Assembly: GCA_965613025.1 (NCBI GenBank)
Contig: CBFDUE010000001.1
Span: 62,001 to 126,000, forward strand
Source: CAYTXJ01 sp965613025
GTDB taxonomy: Bacteria > Desulfobacterota > DSM-4660 > Desulfatiglandales > JALVMZ01
DNA: 64,000 nt
Direction of reading: 5' to 3'
Positions 17,850 through 26,308 of this stretch are shown here, in pieces. Both the position numbers and the translations under genes were made by a program. Below the pieces are notes generated by a model. That model was not told where the DNA came from. It worked only from the letters and a program-made list of their open reading frames with translations, and searched no databases. How positions within the stretch are numbered: the stretch's first letter is position 1; each line of letters begins with the position of its first letter.

Positions 17850-19139
17850 CTATTTTTTGAAGTAGTCTCTTACCTGTTTAATCGCACAATATTTTCCGCA
17901 CATAGTGCATACATCCTGCTGCTTTGGGGGAGACATCTCCCTTATCTTTCTTGCCTTTACAGGATCTATGGCAAGTTGAAGCTGAGCGTCCCAATCAAGC
18001 CTCTTTCTGGCCTCTGACATCTTTCTGTCCCTCTCTATTGCCTTTGCATTACCCCTTGCAATGTCTGCTGCATGTGCAGCTATCTTGGTGATAATAACCC
18101 CTTCTCTTACATCATCTACAGTGGGAAGGGAAAGGTGTTCTGCCGGAGTTACATAACAGAGAAAATCCGCACCTGCCTCAGCCGCCACAGCCCCTCCTAT
18201 GGCACAGGCCACATGGTCATACCCTGCTGCAATGTCAGTTACCAATGGACCCAAGACATAGAAAGGTGCATTATGGCAGAGGCTCTTCTGAATTTTCACA
18301 TTCTCCCTTATCTGATTTAGGGGCACATGTCCTGGACCTTCAATCATGACCTGAACACCTGCCTTCCATGCCCTCTTGGTCAGATCTCCTAAGGTGATCA
18401 GCTCATGGATCTGTGCCCTGTCAGTTGCATCTGCAATTGATCCAGGACGCAGCCCATCCCCAAGGCTCAAAGTGACATCATACTTCTTTGCTATGGAAAG
18501 TATCTCGTCAAAGTGCTCATATAAGGGATTTTCCTTTTTATGATATAACATCCAGGTTGTGAGAAAGGCCCCTCCTCTGCTTACGATATCGGTTATTCTG
18601 CCTTGGGATCTTAATAGGGTCAGGGCATCTAAGGTGACCCCACAGTGGACAGTGATAAAATCCACCCCATCCTTTGCATGCCTTTCTATCACCTCAAATA
18701 TCTTATCCTCACTCAGGTGTATCAACCCCCCCTTTTCATTTATGGTCTCAATCACTGCCTGATAGATGGGGACAGTTCCCAGTGGAACAGGGCAATTTTC
18801 CAAGATCTTCCGCCTGATATAGTCCAGGTCACCTCCAGTGGATAGATCCATTACAGTATCAGCACCTGCATCCAGTGCGGCCTTTAACTTTTTAAGCTCC
18901 TCATCCAGATCAATCCTGTCTGAAGAGGTGCCTATATTGGCATTTACCTTTACGCTCAATCCCTGTCCAATTCCACATGGGACCATATCAGTGTGGTTCT
19001 TATTTGATGGAATTACCACCTTACCCTCTGATATCCTTTCCCTTAAAGATTCTAAGGATATACCCTCCTTTTCTGATATGATCTGCATCTGAGGAGTTGT
19101 ATCTCCAGATCTTGCAACCAAAAGCTGTGTCATGATCAT
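17850..19139 (-). CDS. thiC: Phosphomethylpyrimidine synthase ThiC (or BzaF-like paralogue)
   Basis: ThiC is a radical-SAM enzyme that rearranges AIR to HMP-phosphate, the thiamin pyrimidine. The 429-residue protein is the short form without the N-terminal extension. Conserved stretches include MVPCGIGQGLSVKVNANIGTS, TVMDLSTGGD and MIEGPGHVPLNQI. The C-terminal cluster motif is CTMCGKYC, i.e. C-x2-C-x3-C, one residue shorter than the canonical CX2CX4C. Short ThiC-like proteins also include BzaF, which makes 5-hydroxybenzimidazole for cobamides; the thiD neighbour favours ThiC. No TPP riboswitch is seen in the 98 bp upstream. Confidence 0.88.
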   Translation of the reverse strand: MIMTQLLVARSGDTTPQMQIISEKEGISLESLRERISEGKVVIPSNKNHTDMVPCGIGQGLSVKVNANIGTSSDRIDLDEELKKLKAALDAGADTVMDLSTGGDLDYIRRKILENCPVPLGTVPIYQAVIETINEKGGLIHLSEDKIFEVIERHAKDGVDFITVHCGVTLDALTLLRSQGRITDIVSRGGAFLTTWMLYHKKENPLYEHFDEILSIAKKYDVTLSLGDGLRPGSIADATDRAQIHELITLGDLTKRAWKAGVQVMIEGPGHVPLNQIRENVKIQKSLCHNAPFYVLGPLVTDIAAGYDHVACAIGGAVAAEAGADFLCYVTPAEHLSLPTVDDVREGVIITKIAAHAADIARGNAKAIERDRKMSEARKRLDWDAQLQLAIDPVKARKIREMSPPKQQDVCTMCGKYCAIKQVRDYFKK

Positions 19140-19167
19140 CTATCTCCACTGTAGTTAATTAAAAAAC

Positions 19168-19188
19168 AGAGGGTCTTAGAAACCCTCT
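19168..19188 (-). terminator. Terminator between thiD and thiC
   Basis: AGAGGGT / ACCCTCT form a 7 bp stem with a 7-base loop. Reading the minus strand it is followed by TGTTTTTTAATT. It lies after thiD and before thiC, so most transcripts from thiD should stop here; thiC then needs its own promoter or partial read-through (attenuation). Confidence 0.7.
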
Positions 19189-19237
19189 TAAAAAATCTAA
19201 TTATTTTAATATAGATTGTAAATAGTTTCTTTATCTT

Positions 19238-20002
19238 TTATGGAAGCACCACACTCCCATATCCCCTATGTATAGAGGATACTGTAAGATCCCCTGATAA
19301 CTTTACCGCTTCCTCTTTTTTATAACCCATTGCAATATGGGTGGCAAGGGCAGTGGAAAATACACAGCCGGTTCCGTGTGTAGCAACTGAAGCTATCTTT
19401 CCATGTTCAAATCTATGGATCTTTTCTCCATCAAAGAAGATATCCAAACAGAGATCTCCTCTGAGATGTCCGCCGGTTATTACCACATCAGGCCCCATAT
19501 CTTTGATAATTTTAGCTGCCATTTCCATATCTTCAACACCCTCTATCTTGGTCTCTGAAATGATCTCTGCCTCATAGATATTGGGAGTTACAATAGATAC
19601 CATTGATAAAAGCTCCTCCTTTATAATCTGTATTACCCCCTCTTCCATAAGGGATACACCTGTTGATGAGATTATCACAGGATCTAAGACCACATTTTTA
19701 AGATTATATCTCCTCAAAATATTCTTAAGTGCCTTGGCATTTTCCACACTATAAATCATGCCTATCTTAACAGAATCCGGCCGAAATTCCTCTAAGACAG
19801 CCTCGATCTGAGTCTCTAAGACTCTGGCAGGTATCTTATAGATATCATATATAGCCTTAGAATTTTGGGAGGTGATGGCAGTAATTGCTGTTATTGGATA
19901 GGCACCCAAGCGGTGAGCCGTCTTAATATCGGCCTGCACCCCTGCCCCCCCACAGCTATCAGAACCTGCGATGATAAGTATCACCTTTAACTGTTGACTC
20001 AT
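19238..20002 (-). CDS. thiD: Hydroxymethylpyrimidine/phosphomethylpyrimidine kinase
   Basis: ThiD phosphorylates HMP and HMP-P to HMP-PP for thiamin synthesis. The 254-residue protein has the ribokinase-fold signatures IAGSDSCGGAGVQADIKT near the N-terminus and the C-terminal anion-hole motif THGTGCVFSTALATH. It is full length with no fused ThiE or ThiN domain. It precedes thiC on the same strand with a terminator in between. Confidence 0.96.
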   Translation of the reverse strand: MSQQLKVILIIAGSDSCGGAGVQADIKTAHRLGAYPITAITAITSQNSKAIYDIYKIPARVLETQIEAVLEEFRPDSVKIGMIYSVENAKALKNILRRYNLKNVVLDPVIISSTGVSLMEEGVIQIIKEELLSMVSIVTPNIYEAEIISETKIEGVEDMEMAAKIIKDMGPDVVITGGHLRGDLCLDIFFDGEKIHRFEHGKIASVATHGTGCVFSTALATHIAMGYKKEEAVKLSGDLTVSSIHRGYGSVVLP

Positions 20003-20032
20003 AAATACTATTTCCTTTAAATAGATCCTATC

Positions 20033-22426
20033 ATGAAATTTACCTTTAAGCGATCCCTATTTTTAAATCCCTATACACTTATCCTGTTCTGCATAGCGAT
20101 AATGGTAATTCTCTTTATCTATGGTATCCCCATATTTGAACTGATGGAACTCAAAAGTTATGATCTCCGCTTCCGCTCAAGAGGTATTAAGAGCCCATCT
20201 GGTTATGTCTTAATGGCGGTCATTGATGAAAAGAGTCTTGATAGAGAAGGCAGATGGCCATGGCCGAGGTCCAAGATTGCCCGTCTTGTTGATATCCTGA
20301 GCCGTGAAGGGGCCAGAGTGGTAGGATTTGATATAGGATTCTTTGAACCCGATGAAAACACTAATTTAAAATTTCTAAATTTTATGGAAAATAAATTAAA
20401 AAAGTTAAATATTAATAATCCATCAATAGTGCAGTTTATTGAGGAACTTAAAGAGACATCTGACCACGATCTTATCCTTGCCCGTTCTATAAAAGAGTCC
20501 AATTCAAAGGTGGTGCTGGGATATTTCTTTCATATGGACAGGAAATCGCTTCCATTTAAAGTAGGCAAAGAGGAGATAGAGGAGCAACTGGATAGGATCT
20601 CCCATTCCCGCTATCCTTTAGTAATATATGAAGATCCTGAAATGAAGATTAACCCCTTTTTCACCGCATTTATTCCAGAGGGCAATATCCCAAAGATAAA
20701 TGATGCCGCACCTTCTTCTGGCTATTTTAATATGTTTCCAGATAGCGATGGCATAGTAAGAAAGATGCCTCTGGTGATTAGATGTGGAGAGGGCCTCTAT
20801 ATGCCCCTATCTTTGAGGTGCCTTTGGGAATTTGTGGATAGACCCCCCACTATTGTAAAGGTTGCCAGATATGGCATGGAGGGGATAAAGTTTGGACCCA
20901 TATTCATACCCACAGATGAAAATGGGCAGATCCTGATTAACTACTTGGGTCCTCAAAAGACCTTCCCCCATATCTCCATAACAGATATCCTACATGGAAA
21001 CTATCCTGAAGGGCTGTTTAGGGATAAGATTGTGCTTGTTGGTGCCACTGCAACCGGTATCTATGATCTTAGAAACACACCCCTTGATCCCGTATTTCCT
21101 GGTCTTGAAATCCATGCAACCATTGTGGATAACATCCTGACCGGAAATCTACTAAATAAGCCCCGATGGACGTTCATATATGATCTACTGGCAATAGTGA
21201 TATTAGGGCTTATCACGGGTTTAATAGTCTCTAAGGTAAGCCCTGTTAAGGGGATATTCTTTTCCTTCATCCTCTTTTTAATACATATATTGGTTGCCAG
21301 ATATCTGTTTGTTAAATATGGCCTGTGGGTAAATATGGTCTATCCCTTGCTTACCATTGTGCTCATATTTATTACCCTATCCATCTATCATTATCTGGTA
21401 GAAGAGCGTAGCAAAAAGTTTCTAAGGGCCACCTTTTCTACATATCTTGCTCCTGAAGTGATTGAAGAGATGATAAAAAAGGAAAGCATGCCAGAGTTGG
21501 GAGGAGAAGCCAGGATAATTACCGCCTATTTTACTGATATAGAAAGCTTTTCCACATTTTCTGAACAACTAACTGCCCATCATCTTGTAGAGCTCTTAAA
21601 TGAATATCTTACCAAGATGACTGATATACTGATTTCAGAGGGAGGCACACTGGATAAATATGAAGGTGATGCCATAGTTGCTTTCTTAGGAGCTCCAATG
21701 GAGCTCCCTGACCATCCCCTGAGGGCATGCAAAGTGGCACTTAAGATGCAAGAGGCCTTAGGAGAGCTCAGGGAAAAATGGAAAAAGGAAAAGATCCTGC
21801 CCGGAGAACCGATCAGAAATGTAAAATCCCTTCCTCCAGATATCTGGGCACCTGAAGATAGATGGCCTAAGATCGTGCACAGTATGAGGATGAGGATTGG
21901 GATAAATACCGGAGAGATTGTGGTTGGCAATATGGGTAGCACCCTCAGGATGAACTACACCATGATGGGGGATGCGGTGAATCTGGCCGCTCGCCTTGAG
22001 GCAGCAGGAAAGCAGTATGGGATATATACGTGTGTAAGTGAATTTACCCTGCTTTCTGAAATCCCTACAGATGGGGCAGTTAAAAAGGTGATAGATGAGT
22101 TTGAGGTGAGATTTATTGACCGAATAACAGTTGTGGGAAAGACTGAACCTGTTCGGATCTATGAACTTATATCAAAGAGAGGAGAACTTACTGAGAGTGA
22201 AAAGAGATTATTGGAGCTATTCTCTGAGGCCCAACGTCATTATCTCAACATGGACTGGGATAGGGCATTGGAATACTTTTATCAATCAAAGGAATATGAG
22301 AGATTTAAAGATGCAAAGACCACCCCATCCGATGTCTTTATAGAAAGATGTATGCAATTTAAAGAGGAACCGCCTGTACTTCCAGGAGAGAGATGGGATG
22401 GGGTATATAGGCTTACAAAAAAATAG
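20033..22426 (+). CDS. CHASE2-domain class III adenylate/guanylate cyclase
   Basis: The 797-residue membrane protein is a putative sensor that makes a cyclic nucleotide. It has an N-terminal helix (TLILFCIAIMVILFIYGIPIF), an extracytoplasmic CHASE2 domain (about 35-385; RGIKSPSGYVLMAVIDEKS, RWPWPRSKIARL), three helices (about 385-460) and a class III cyclase domain with both metal aspartates (AYFTDIESFSTFSE and DKYEGDAIVAFLGAP) and MGDAVNLAARLE. An insertion of about 35 residues separates the two halves of the catalytic domain (EKWKKEKILPGEPIR to RWPKIVHS). Whether it makes cAMP or cGMP cannot be read safely. It stands alone, convergent with metG with a 1 bp gap. Confidence 0.93.
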   Translation: MKFTFKRSLFLNPYTLILFCIAIMVILFIYGIPIFELMELKSYDLRFRSRGIKSPSGYVLMAVIDEKSLDREGRWPWPRSKIARLVDILSREGARVVGFDIGFFEPDENTNLKFLNFMENKLKKLNINNPSIVQFIEELKETSDHDLILARSIKESNSKVVLGYFFHMDRKSLPFKVGKEEIEEQLDRISHSRYPLVIYEDPEMKINPFFTAFIPEGNIPKINDAAPSSGYFNMFPDSDGIVRKMPLVIRCGEGLYMPLSLRCLWEFVDRPPTIVKVARYGMEGIKFGPIFIPTDENGQILINYLGPQKTFPHISITDILHGNYPEGLFRDKIVLVGATATGIYDLRNTPLDPVFPGLEIHATIVDNILTGNLLNKPRWTFIYDLLAIVILGLITGLIVSKVSPVKGIFFSFILFLIHILVARYLFVKYGLWVNMVYPLLTIVLIFITLSIYHYLVEERSKKFLRATFSTYLAPEVIEEMIKKESMPELGGEARIITAYFTDIESFSTFSEQLTAHHLVELLNEYLTKMTDILISEGGTLDKYEGDAIVAFLGAPMELPDHPLRACKVALKMQEALGELREKWKKEKILPGEPIRNVKSLPPDIWAPEDRWPKIVHSMRMRIGINTGEIVVGNMGSTLRMNYTMMGDAVNLAARLEAAGKQYGIYTCVSEFTLLSEIPTDGAVKKVIDEFEVRFIDRITVVGKTEPVRIYELISKRGELTESEKRLLELFSEAQRHYLNMDWDRALEYFYQSKEYERFKDAKTTPSDVFIERCMQFKEEPPVLPGERWDGVYRLTKK

Positions 22427-22427
22427 G

Positions 22428-24311
22428 CTATCTTACCTTTGAACCAGGGCTTACCTCTCTATCTGGTGAAAGAAGACATATTCCTTCTCTATCTTCAGCT
22501 GCAAGGATCATCCCTTCTGATTTTACACCCATAATCTCTGCCTCTTGCAGGTTATACACTACCACCACCTGTCTTCCTAAGAGCTCAGATGGACTATAGT
22601 GCCTTGCAAGCCCTGCTACCATCGTCCTTACCTCACCCACATCCACCTTCAACTTTAAAAGCCTATTTGAGCCTTCAATATTGTCTGCCTCTATGATCTT
22701 ACCAATTCTAAGGTCAATCTTTGAAAATTCCTTTATACCGATCTTCTTCAACCCCTCAGCCTTTTTGACCTTGTCTTTTTTAAATCTTACCCTTTCAAAG
22801 AGATGCAATGGCTCTGACAGCACCGGATTCCTTTCCATATCTTTCCACCTCTTCAACATCTCCAAACGCAAGTGTTTCCCTTTAGCCACTATCCCCACTG
22901 CCTCCTGCATCCTTTCAGCACTCATGGGCATAAAGGGCCATATCAGCCCTGAAATCACCCTGAGACCACCGATTAGAAAATACATAACGGTATTTAGTCT
23001 TGGATCATCTTCTTTAAATAGATTCCAAGGTGCCTCCTCATCTATATATTTGTTTAAAGAGCCTATGAGCTTCCATATGGAAATTAAGGCCCTATGAAAG
23101 ATAAACTCCTTCATATCTCTTTCATATTCTGAAATTAAAGACTCCATCTGTTCATTCAATTCCCTTTCCTTGGCGGTTATCTCAGAAGGGGCCTTGGGGT
23201 CTTTTCCACTTAGATATTTATGTGCCATCGTGAGCACCCTACTTAAAAGATTTCCCAGATCATTTGCCAGATCCGCATTCAATCTTTCAACCAGTGCCTT
23301 TTCGCTGAATTCCGAGTCCCTTCCAAAGACCATCTCCCGCATCAGGAAATATCTAAAAGGGTCAATTCCATAGATACTTATAAGATCAAGGGGGCGAACC
23401 ACATTTCCAAGGCTCTTTGACATCTTTCCTTCCTGCACATTCCAGTATCCATGCACATGGAGCTGTTTATAGATGGGAATATCTGCTGCCTTAAGCATGC
23501 AGGGCCAGTATATGGCATGGGGCTTTAATATATCCTTTGCAATGAGGTGGTGGGAATGGGGCCAAAACTCTCTAAACAGCTCCCCATCAGGATATCCCAA
23601 TGCAGATATATAATTTATCAAGGCATCAAACCATACATAGGTAACATAATCTTCATCAAAAGGAAGGGGTATTCCCCAGGATAGCCTCTTCTTTGGTCTT
23701 GAGATGCAAAGATCCTCCAAGGGCTCCTTTAAAAAGGAAAGTACCTCATTTCTGTATCTTTCAGGAGTGATAAATTCGGGATTCTTCTCAATATGATCCA
23801 CAAGCCAGTCCTGATATCTGCTCATCTTAAAGAAATAGTTTGATTCATGCACAAGCTCTGGCCTCTCCTTATGATCCGGGCATTTCCCATCCACAAGCTC
23901 CCGCTCCGTATAGAATCTTTCACATCCAAAACAATATAGTCCCTCATATTCGCTAAAATATATATCCCCCTTATCATATACGTGCTTAAGTATCATCTTT
24001 ACCGTCTCTTTATGCTTTGGGTATGTGGTTCTGATAAAATGGTCATACTCGATATACAGCTTTGGCCACAGCTCTTTAAAAAGACCGCTCATTTTCTCCA
24101 CATATTCTTCAACATCATATCCCCTCTCCATAGCGGCCTTTACCATCTTCTGACCATGCTCATCTGTGCCTGTAAGCATAAAGGTCTTATATCCTGAAAG
24201 TATATAAAATCTCTTAATCACATCTGCCACAATAGTGGTATAGGCATGCCCCAAGTGAGGCTCTGCATTTACGTAATATATGGGCGTGGTAATATAAAAT
24301 ACTCTATCCAT
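22428..24311 (-). CDS. metG: Methionyl-tRNA synthetase
   Basis: MetRS charges tRNA-Met. The 627-residue protein has the HIGH-type motif PHLGHAYTT, a zinc knuckle with C-x2-C (CFGCERF) and a third Cys in DGKCPDH, the KMSKS motif (GKMSKSLGN), the anticodon-binding helical domain, and a C-terminal tRNA-binding OB domain starting near FSKIDLRIGKI. The full domain set matches the long bacterial form. It is followed upstream by ricT and holB in a minus-strand run with 2 bp gaps. Confidence 0.98.
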   Translation of the reverse strand: MDRVFYITTPIYYVNAEPHLGHAYTTIVADVIKRFYILSGYKTFMLTGTDEHGQKMVKAAMERGYDVEEYVEKMSGLFKELWPKLYIEYDHFIRTTYPKHKETVKMILKHVYDKGDIYFSEYEGLYCFGCERFYTERELVDGKCPDHKERPELVHESNYFFKMSRYQDWLVDHIEKNPEFITPERYRNEVLSFLKEPLEDLCISRPKKRLSWGIPLPFDEDYVTYVWFDALINYISALGYPDGELFREFWPHSHHLIAKDILKPHAIYWPCMLKAADIPIYKQLHVHGYWNVQEGKMSKSLGNVVRPLDLISIYGIDPFRYFLMREMVFGRDSEFSEKALVERLNADLANDLGNLLSRVLTMAHKYLSGKDPKAPSEITAKERELNEQMESLISEYERDMKEFIFHRALISIWKLIGSLNKYIDEEAPWNLFKEDDPRLNTVMYFLIGGLRVISGLIWPFMPMSAERMQEAVGIVAKGKHLRLEMLKRWKDMERNPVLSEPLHLFERVRFKKDKVKKAEGLKKIGIKEFSKIDLRIGKIIEADNIEGSNRLLKLKVDVGEVRTMVAGLARHYSPSELLGRQVVVVYNLQEAEIMGVKSEGMILAAEDREGICLLSPDREVSPGSKVR

Positions 24312-24313
24312 AA

Positions 24314-25135
24314 TTAGCCCCCGCTCCTTTCATTTTCTTCCTCTATTATCTCATTCCAAGGGATCTCCTTTTCCCTTCCAGAATCCAAGGATACGGTAAT
24401 AGTCTCCCTAAATATATTATGCCTTATCACCTTGGCCTGTCCATATATGGTATTAATCTTTTCTCCAAGCTTAGGAAGATCTCTCTTTTTGATCTCATAA
24501 TATTCGTTTTCAAATGTAAGACAACACATAAGTCTTCCACACACTCCAGAGATCTTAGTAGGATTTAGGGGGAGATTCTGTTCCTTTGCCATCTTGATGG
24601 ATACGGGTTCAAACTGTTTAAGGAACGCCTTACAACATACCTCTCTACCACAGGTTCCAATGCCTCCTACTATCTTTGCCTTATTTCTTACTCCAATCTG
24701 TCTCATCTCTATTCTGCATCTGAAGTGGTGAGCCAGCTCTCTGACCAATTCCCTGAAATCCACCCTTGTCTCTGAAGTAAAATATATCATGAGTTTGTCT
24801 TCATCAATTAAGGCCTCCACATCCACTAAGTTCATTGGAAGACCCTTCTCTTCCACCTTAATGGCACAGAGTCTCCTTGCCTCCCTCTCGATCCTGGGCT
24901 TCTGCCTCAGCCTCTTTTTCTCCTCCTCATTTAAAGGACGGCAAGACCTCTGCCTCTTTACTTCATCAAGAGATGCCCTCTTTACATGGGAAATTATATG
25001 GGCAGGTCTCTTAATCCCATCGCCTGAATCAAAGAGTACCACATCACCTTCCTTGATTTTGGCATCTTCAGGGATAATTTTTACTGACCATACAATCTTT
25101 CTGTCTTCAGTGATAATATCTACCACTCTTTCCAT
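24314..25135 (-). CDS. ricT: PSP1-domain protein RicT (YaaT-like)
   Basis: RicT-type proteins take part in regulatory complexes that affect mRNA processing in Bacillus; in other phyla the role is not well defined. The 273-residue protein has the PSP1 domain and its Cys-rich core: CGREVCCKAFL and VCGRLMCCLTFE. It lies 2 bp from metG and 2 bp from holB, the normal holB-ricT-metG context, so it is likely to be one transcript. Confidence 0.92.
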   Translation of the reverse strand: MERVVDIITEDRKIVWSVKIIPEDAKIKEGDVVLFDSGDGIKRPAHIISHVKRASLDEVKRQRSCRPLNEEEKKRLRQKPRIEREARRLCAIKVEEKGLPMNLVDVEALIDEDKLMIYFTSETRVDFRELVRELAHHFRCRIEMRQIGVRNKAKIVGGIGTCGREVCCKAFLKQFEPVSIKMAKEQNLPLNPTKISGVCGRLMCCLTFENEYYEIKKRDLPKLGEKINTIYGQAKVIRHNIFRETITVSLDSGREKEIPWNEIIEEENERSGG

Positions 25136-25137
25136 GG

Positions 25138-26133
25138 CTATATCTTTCCTATCAATTCCCTTATTCCAAAGATAGCTCTTTCCATTGATATCTCCATATT
25201 CCTACGCTGATCCATATCCCTTTGAAACTGATCAAGCAATCTTATCATAGAAATAATATCATCCACTGAAACGGTATCTGAAAACCTGTTAAGGGTATGA
25301 AAAAGATCGGAATTTATCAACATATTATCTTCACATCCAAGCCTATATAACATCATATCCCTCAGAAAACATCTCCATATTGTGATCATATCATTTAATT
25401 CCAGATCATCCCCTTTCCTGCTCTTCTTAGAAAGATCTTCTATCAACCTGAATATCTCCCTAAGAGAGCATTCTTTTAGATCAAACAATATCCTTAAAAA
25501 CCTCTCCCTCTTCTTAGAGATTCCTCTTTCTATAAGATCAAGGGCATCTCTTATACTCCCCTGAGAAATGCGAGAAATAAAGGTTGCATCAGATTCTGAT
25601 ACTCCTTTCCCTATCAGATAACTCTTAATTGAATCTTCGGATATATCACTCAGATATACACACTGTGCTCTGGAAACAATAGTTGGAAGCAACATCTCCT
25701 TTTGCTGACATATAAGTATAAATAGGTTGTATGGGGAAGGTTCTTCTAAGGTCTTTAAGAATGCATTGGATGCCTCTTCTGTAAGGGACTCTGCCTCTTC
25801 CACTATCACTGTGCGAAATCTCCCCTCTAAAGGTGGATATGATAGAGTGGATGAAAGCTCCCTTATCTGTTGAATCCTAAGACTCTTTTCCACAGGTCCC
25901 ATATGTATCACATCAGGGAAAACCCCCTCTTCTATCTTCATGCAGTTAGAACACCTACCACACACATCTCCCATGCCTTCCTTACAATTTAGCGCCTTTG
26001 AAAACCACAAGGCCACTTCCTTTCTTCCCACACCTCTCTTTCCCACAAAGAGATAGAAATGGGATAACCTCCCTTTTTTCATAGCAGCCTTTAAAAATCC
26101 AAGGGCCTTTTTCTGAAATGCCGTAAATTCCAT
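25138..26133 (-). CDS. holB: DNA polymerase III delta' subunit
   Basis: HolB is a clamp-loader subunit. The 331-residue protein has an AAA+ fold with a Walker-A-like loop (FLFVGKRGVGRKEVA region), a zinc module with four Cys (NCKEGMGDVCGRCSNCMK) and a sensor-1-like SRAQCVYL segment. The start at 26133 is an ATG. Its upstream 170 bp hold one copy of the dispersed repeat, so the promoter or leader of this operon lies in or beyond the repeat. Confidence 0.9.
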   Translation of the reverse strand: MEFTAFQKKALGFLKAAMKKGRLSHFYLFVGKRGVGRKEVALWFSKALNCKEGMGDVCGRCSNCMKIEEGVFPDVIHMGPVEKSLRIQQIRELSSTLSYPPLEGRFRTVIVEEAESLTEEASNAFLKTLEEPSPYNLFILICQQKEMLLPTIVSRAQCVYLSDISEDSIKSYLIGKGVSESDATFISRISQGSIRDALDLIERGISKKRERFLRILFDLKECSLREIFRLIEDLSKKSRKGDDLELNDMITIWRCFLRDMMLYRLGCEDNMLINSDLFHTLNRFSDTVSVDDIISMIRLLDQFQRDMDQRRNMEISMERAIFGIRELIGKI

Positions 26134-26155
26134 ATCTGTCTTTTTTATCCCTATT

Positions 26156-26308
26156 GAGACCTTTGCATGACCCCTTTTTACACTGGGGGTTAAACCCCCC
26201 TCCAGGTCGGATGACCCTCTGGGTCGGAGACCAGACCCCCAAAAATTAACTTAAAATAACCCATAATTACAGCTTTTTTATGAGAGCTTTGAAAAATTCA
26301 AAGCTCTC
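26156..26308 (-). repeat. Dispersed MITE-like repeat, copy A (153 bp)
   Basis: This is one of six related copies. Reading the minus strand it starts with a hairpin (GAGAGCTTTG...CAAAGCTCTC, 26282-26308), then TAATTATGGGTTATTTTAAG, a GGGGGTCTGG / CCGACCC G+C-rich part, GGGGGTTTAACCCCC, and ends at 26156 with GCAAAGGTCTC, an inverted copy of the start. It fills the gap between holB and the HD-GYP gene; the last base of the hairpin is the last base of the HD-GYP stop codon. No clean target duplication is visible here. Confidence 0.88.

Noticed and set aside
19140..19237. TPP riboswitch upstream of thiC
   Set aside because: The gap contains only a short terminator hairpin; the conserved CUGAGA and ACCUGA elements are absent.
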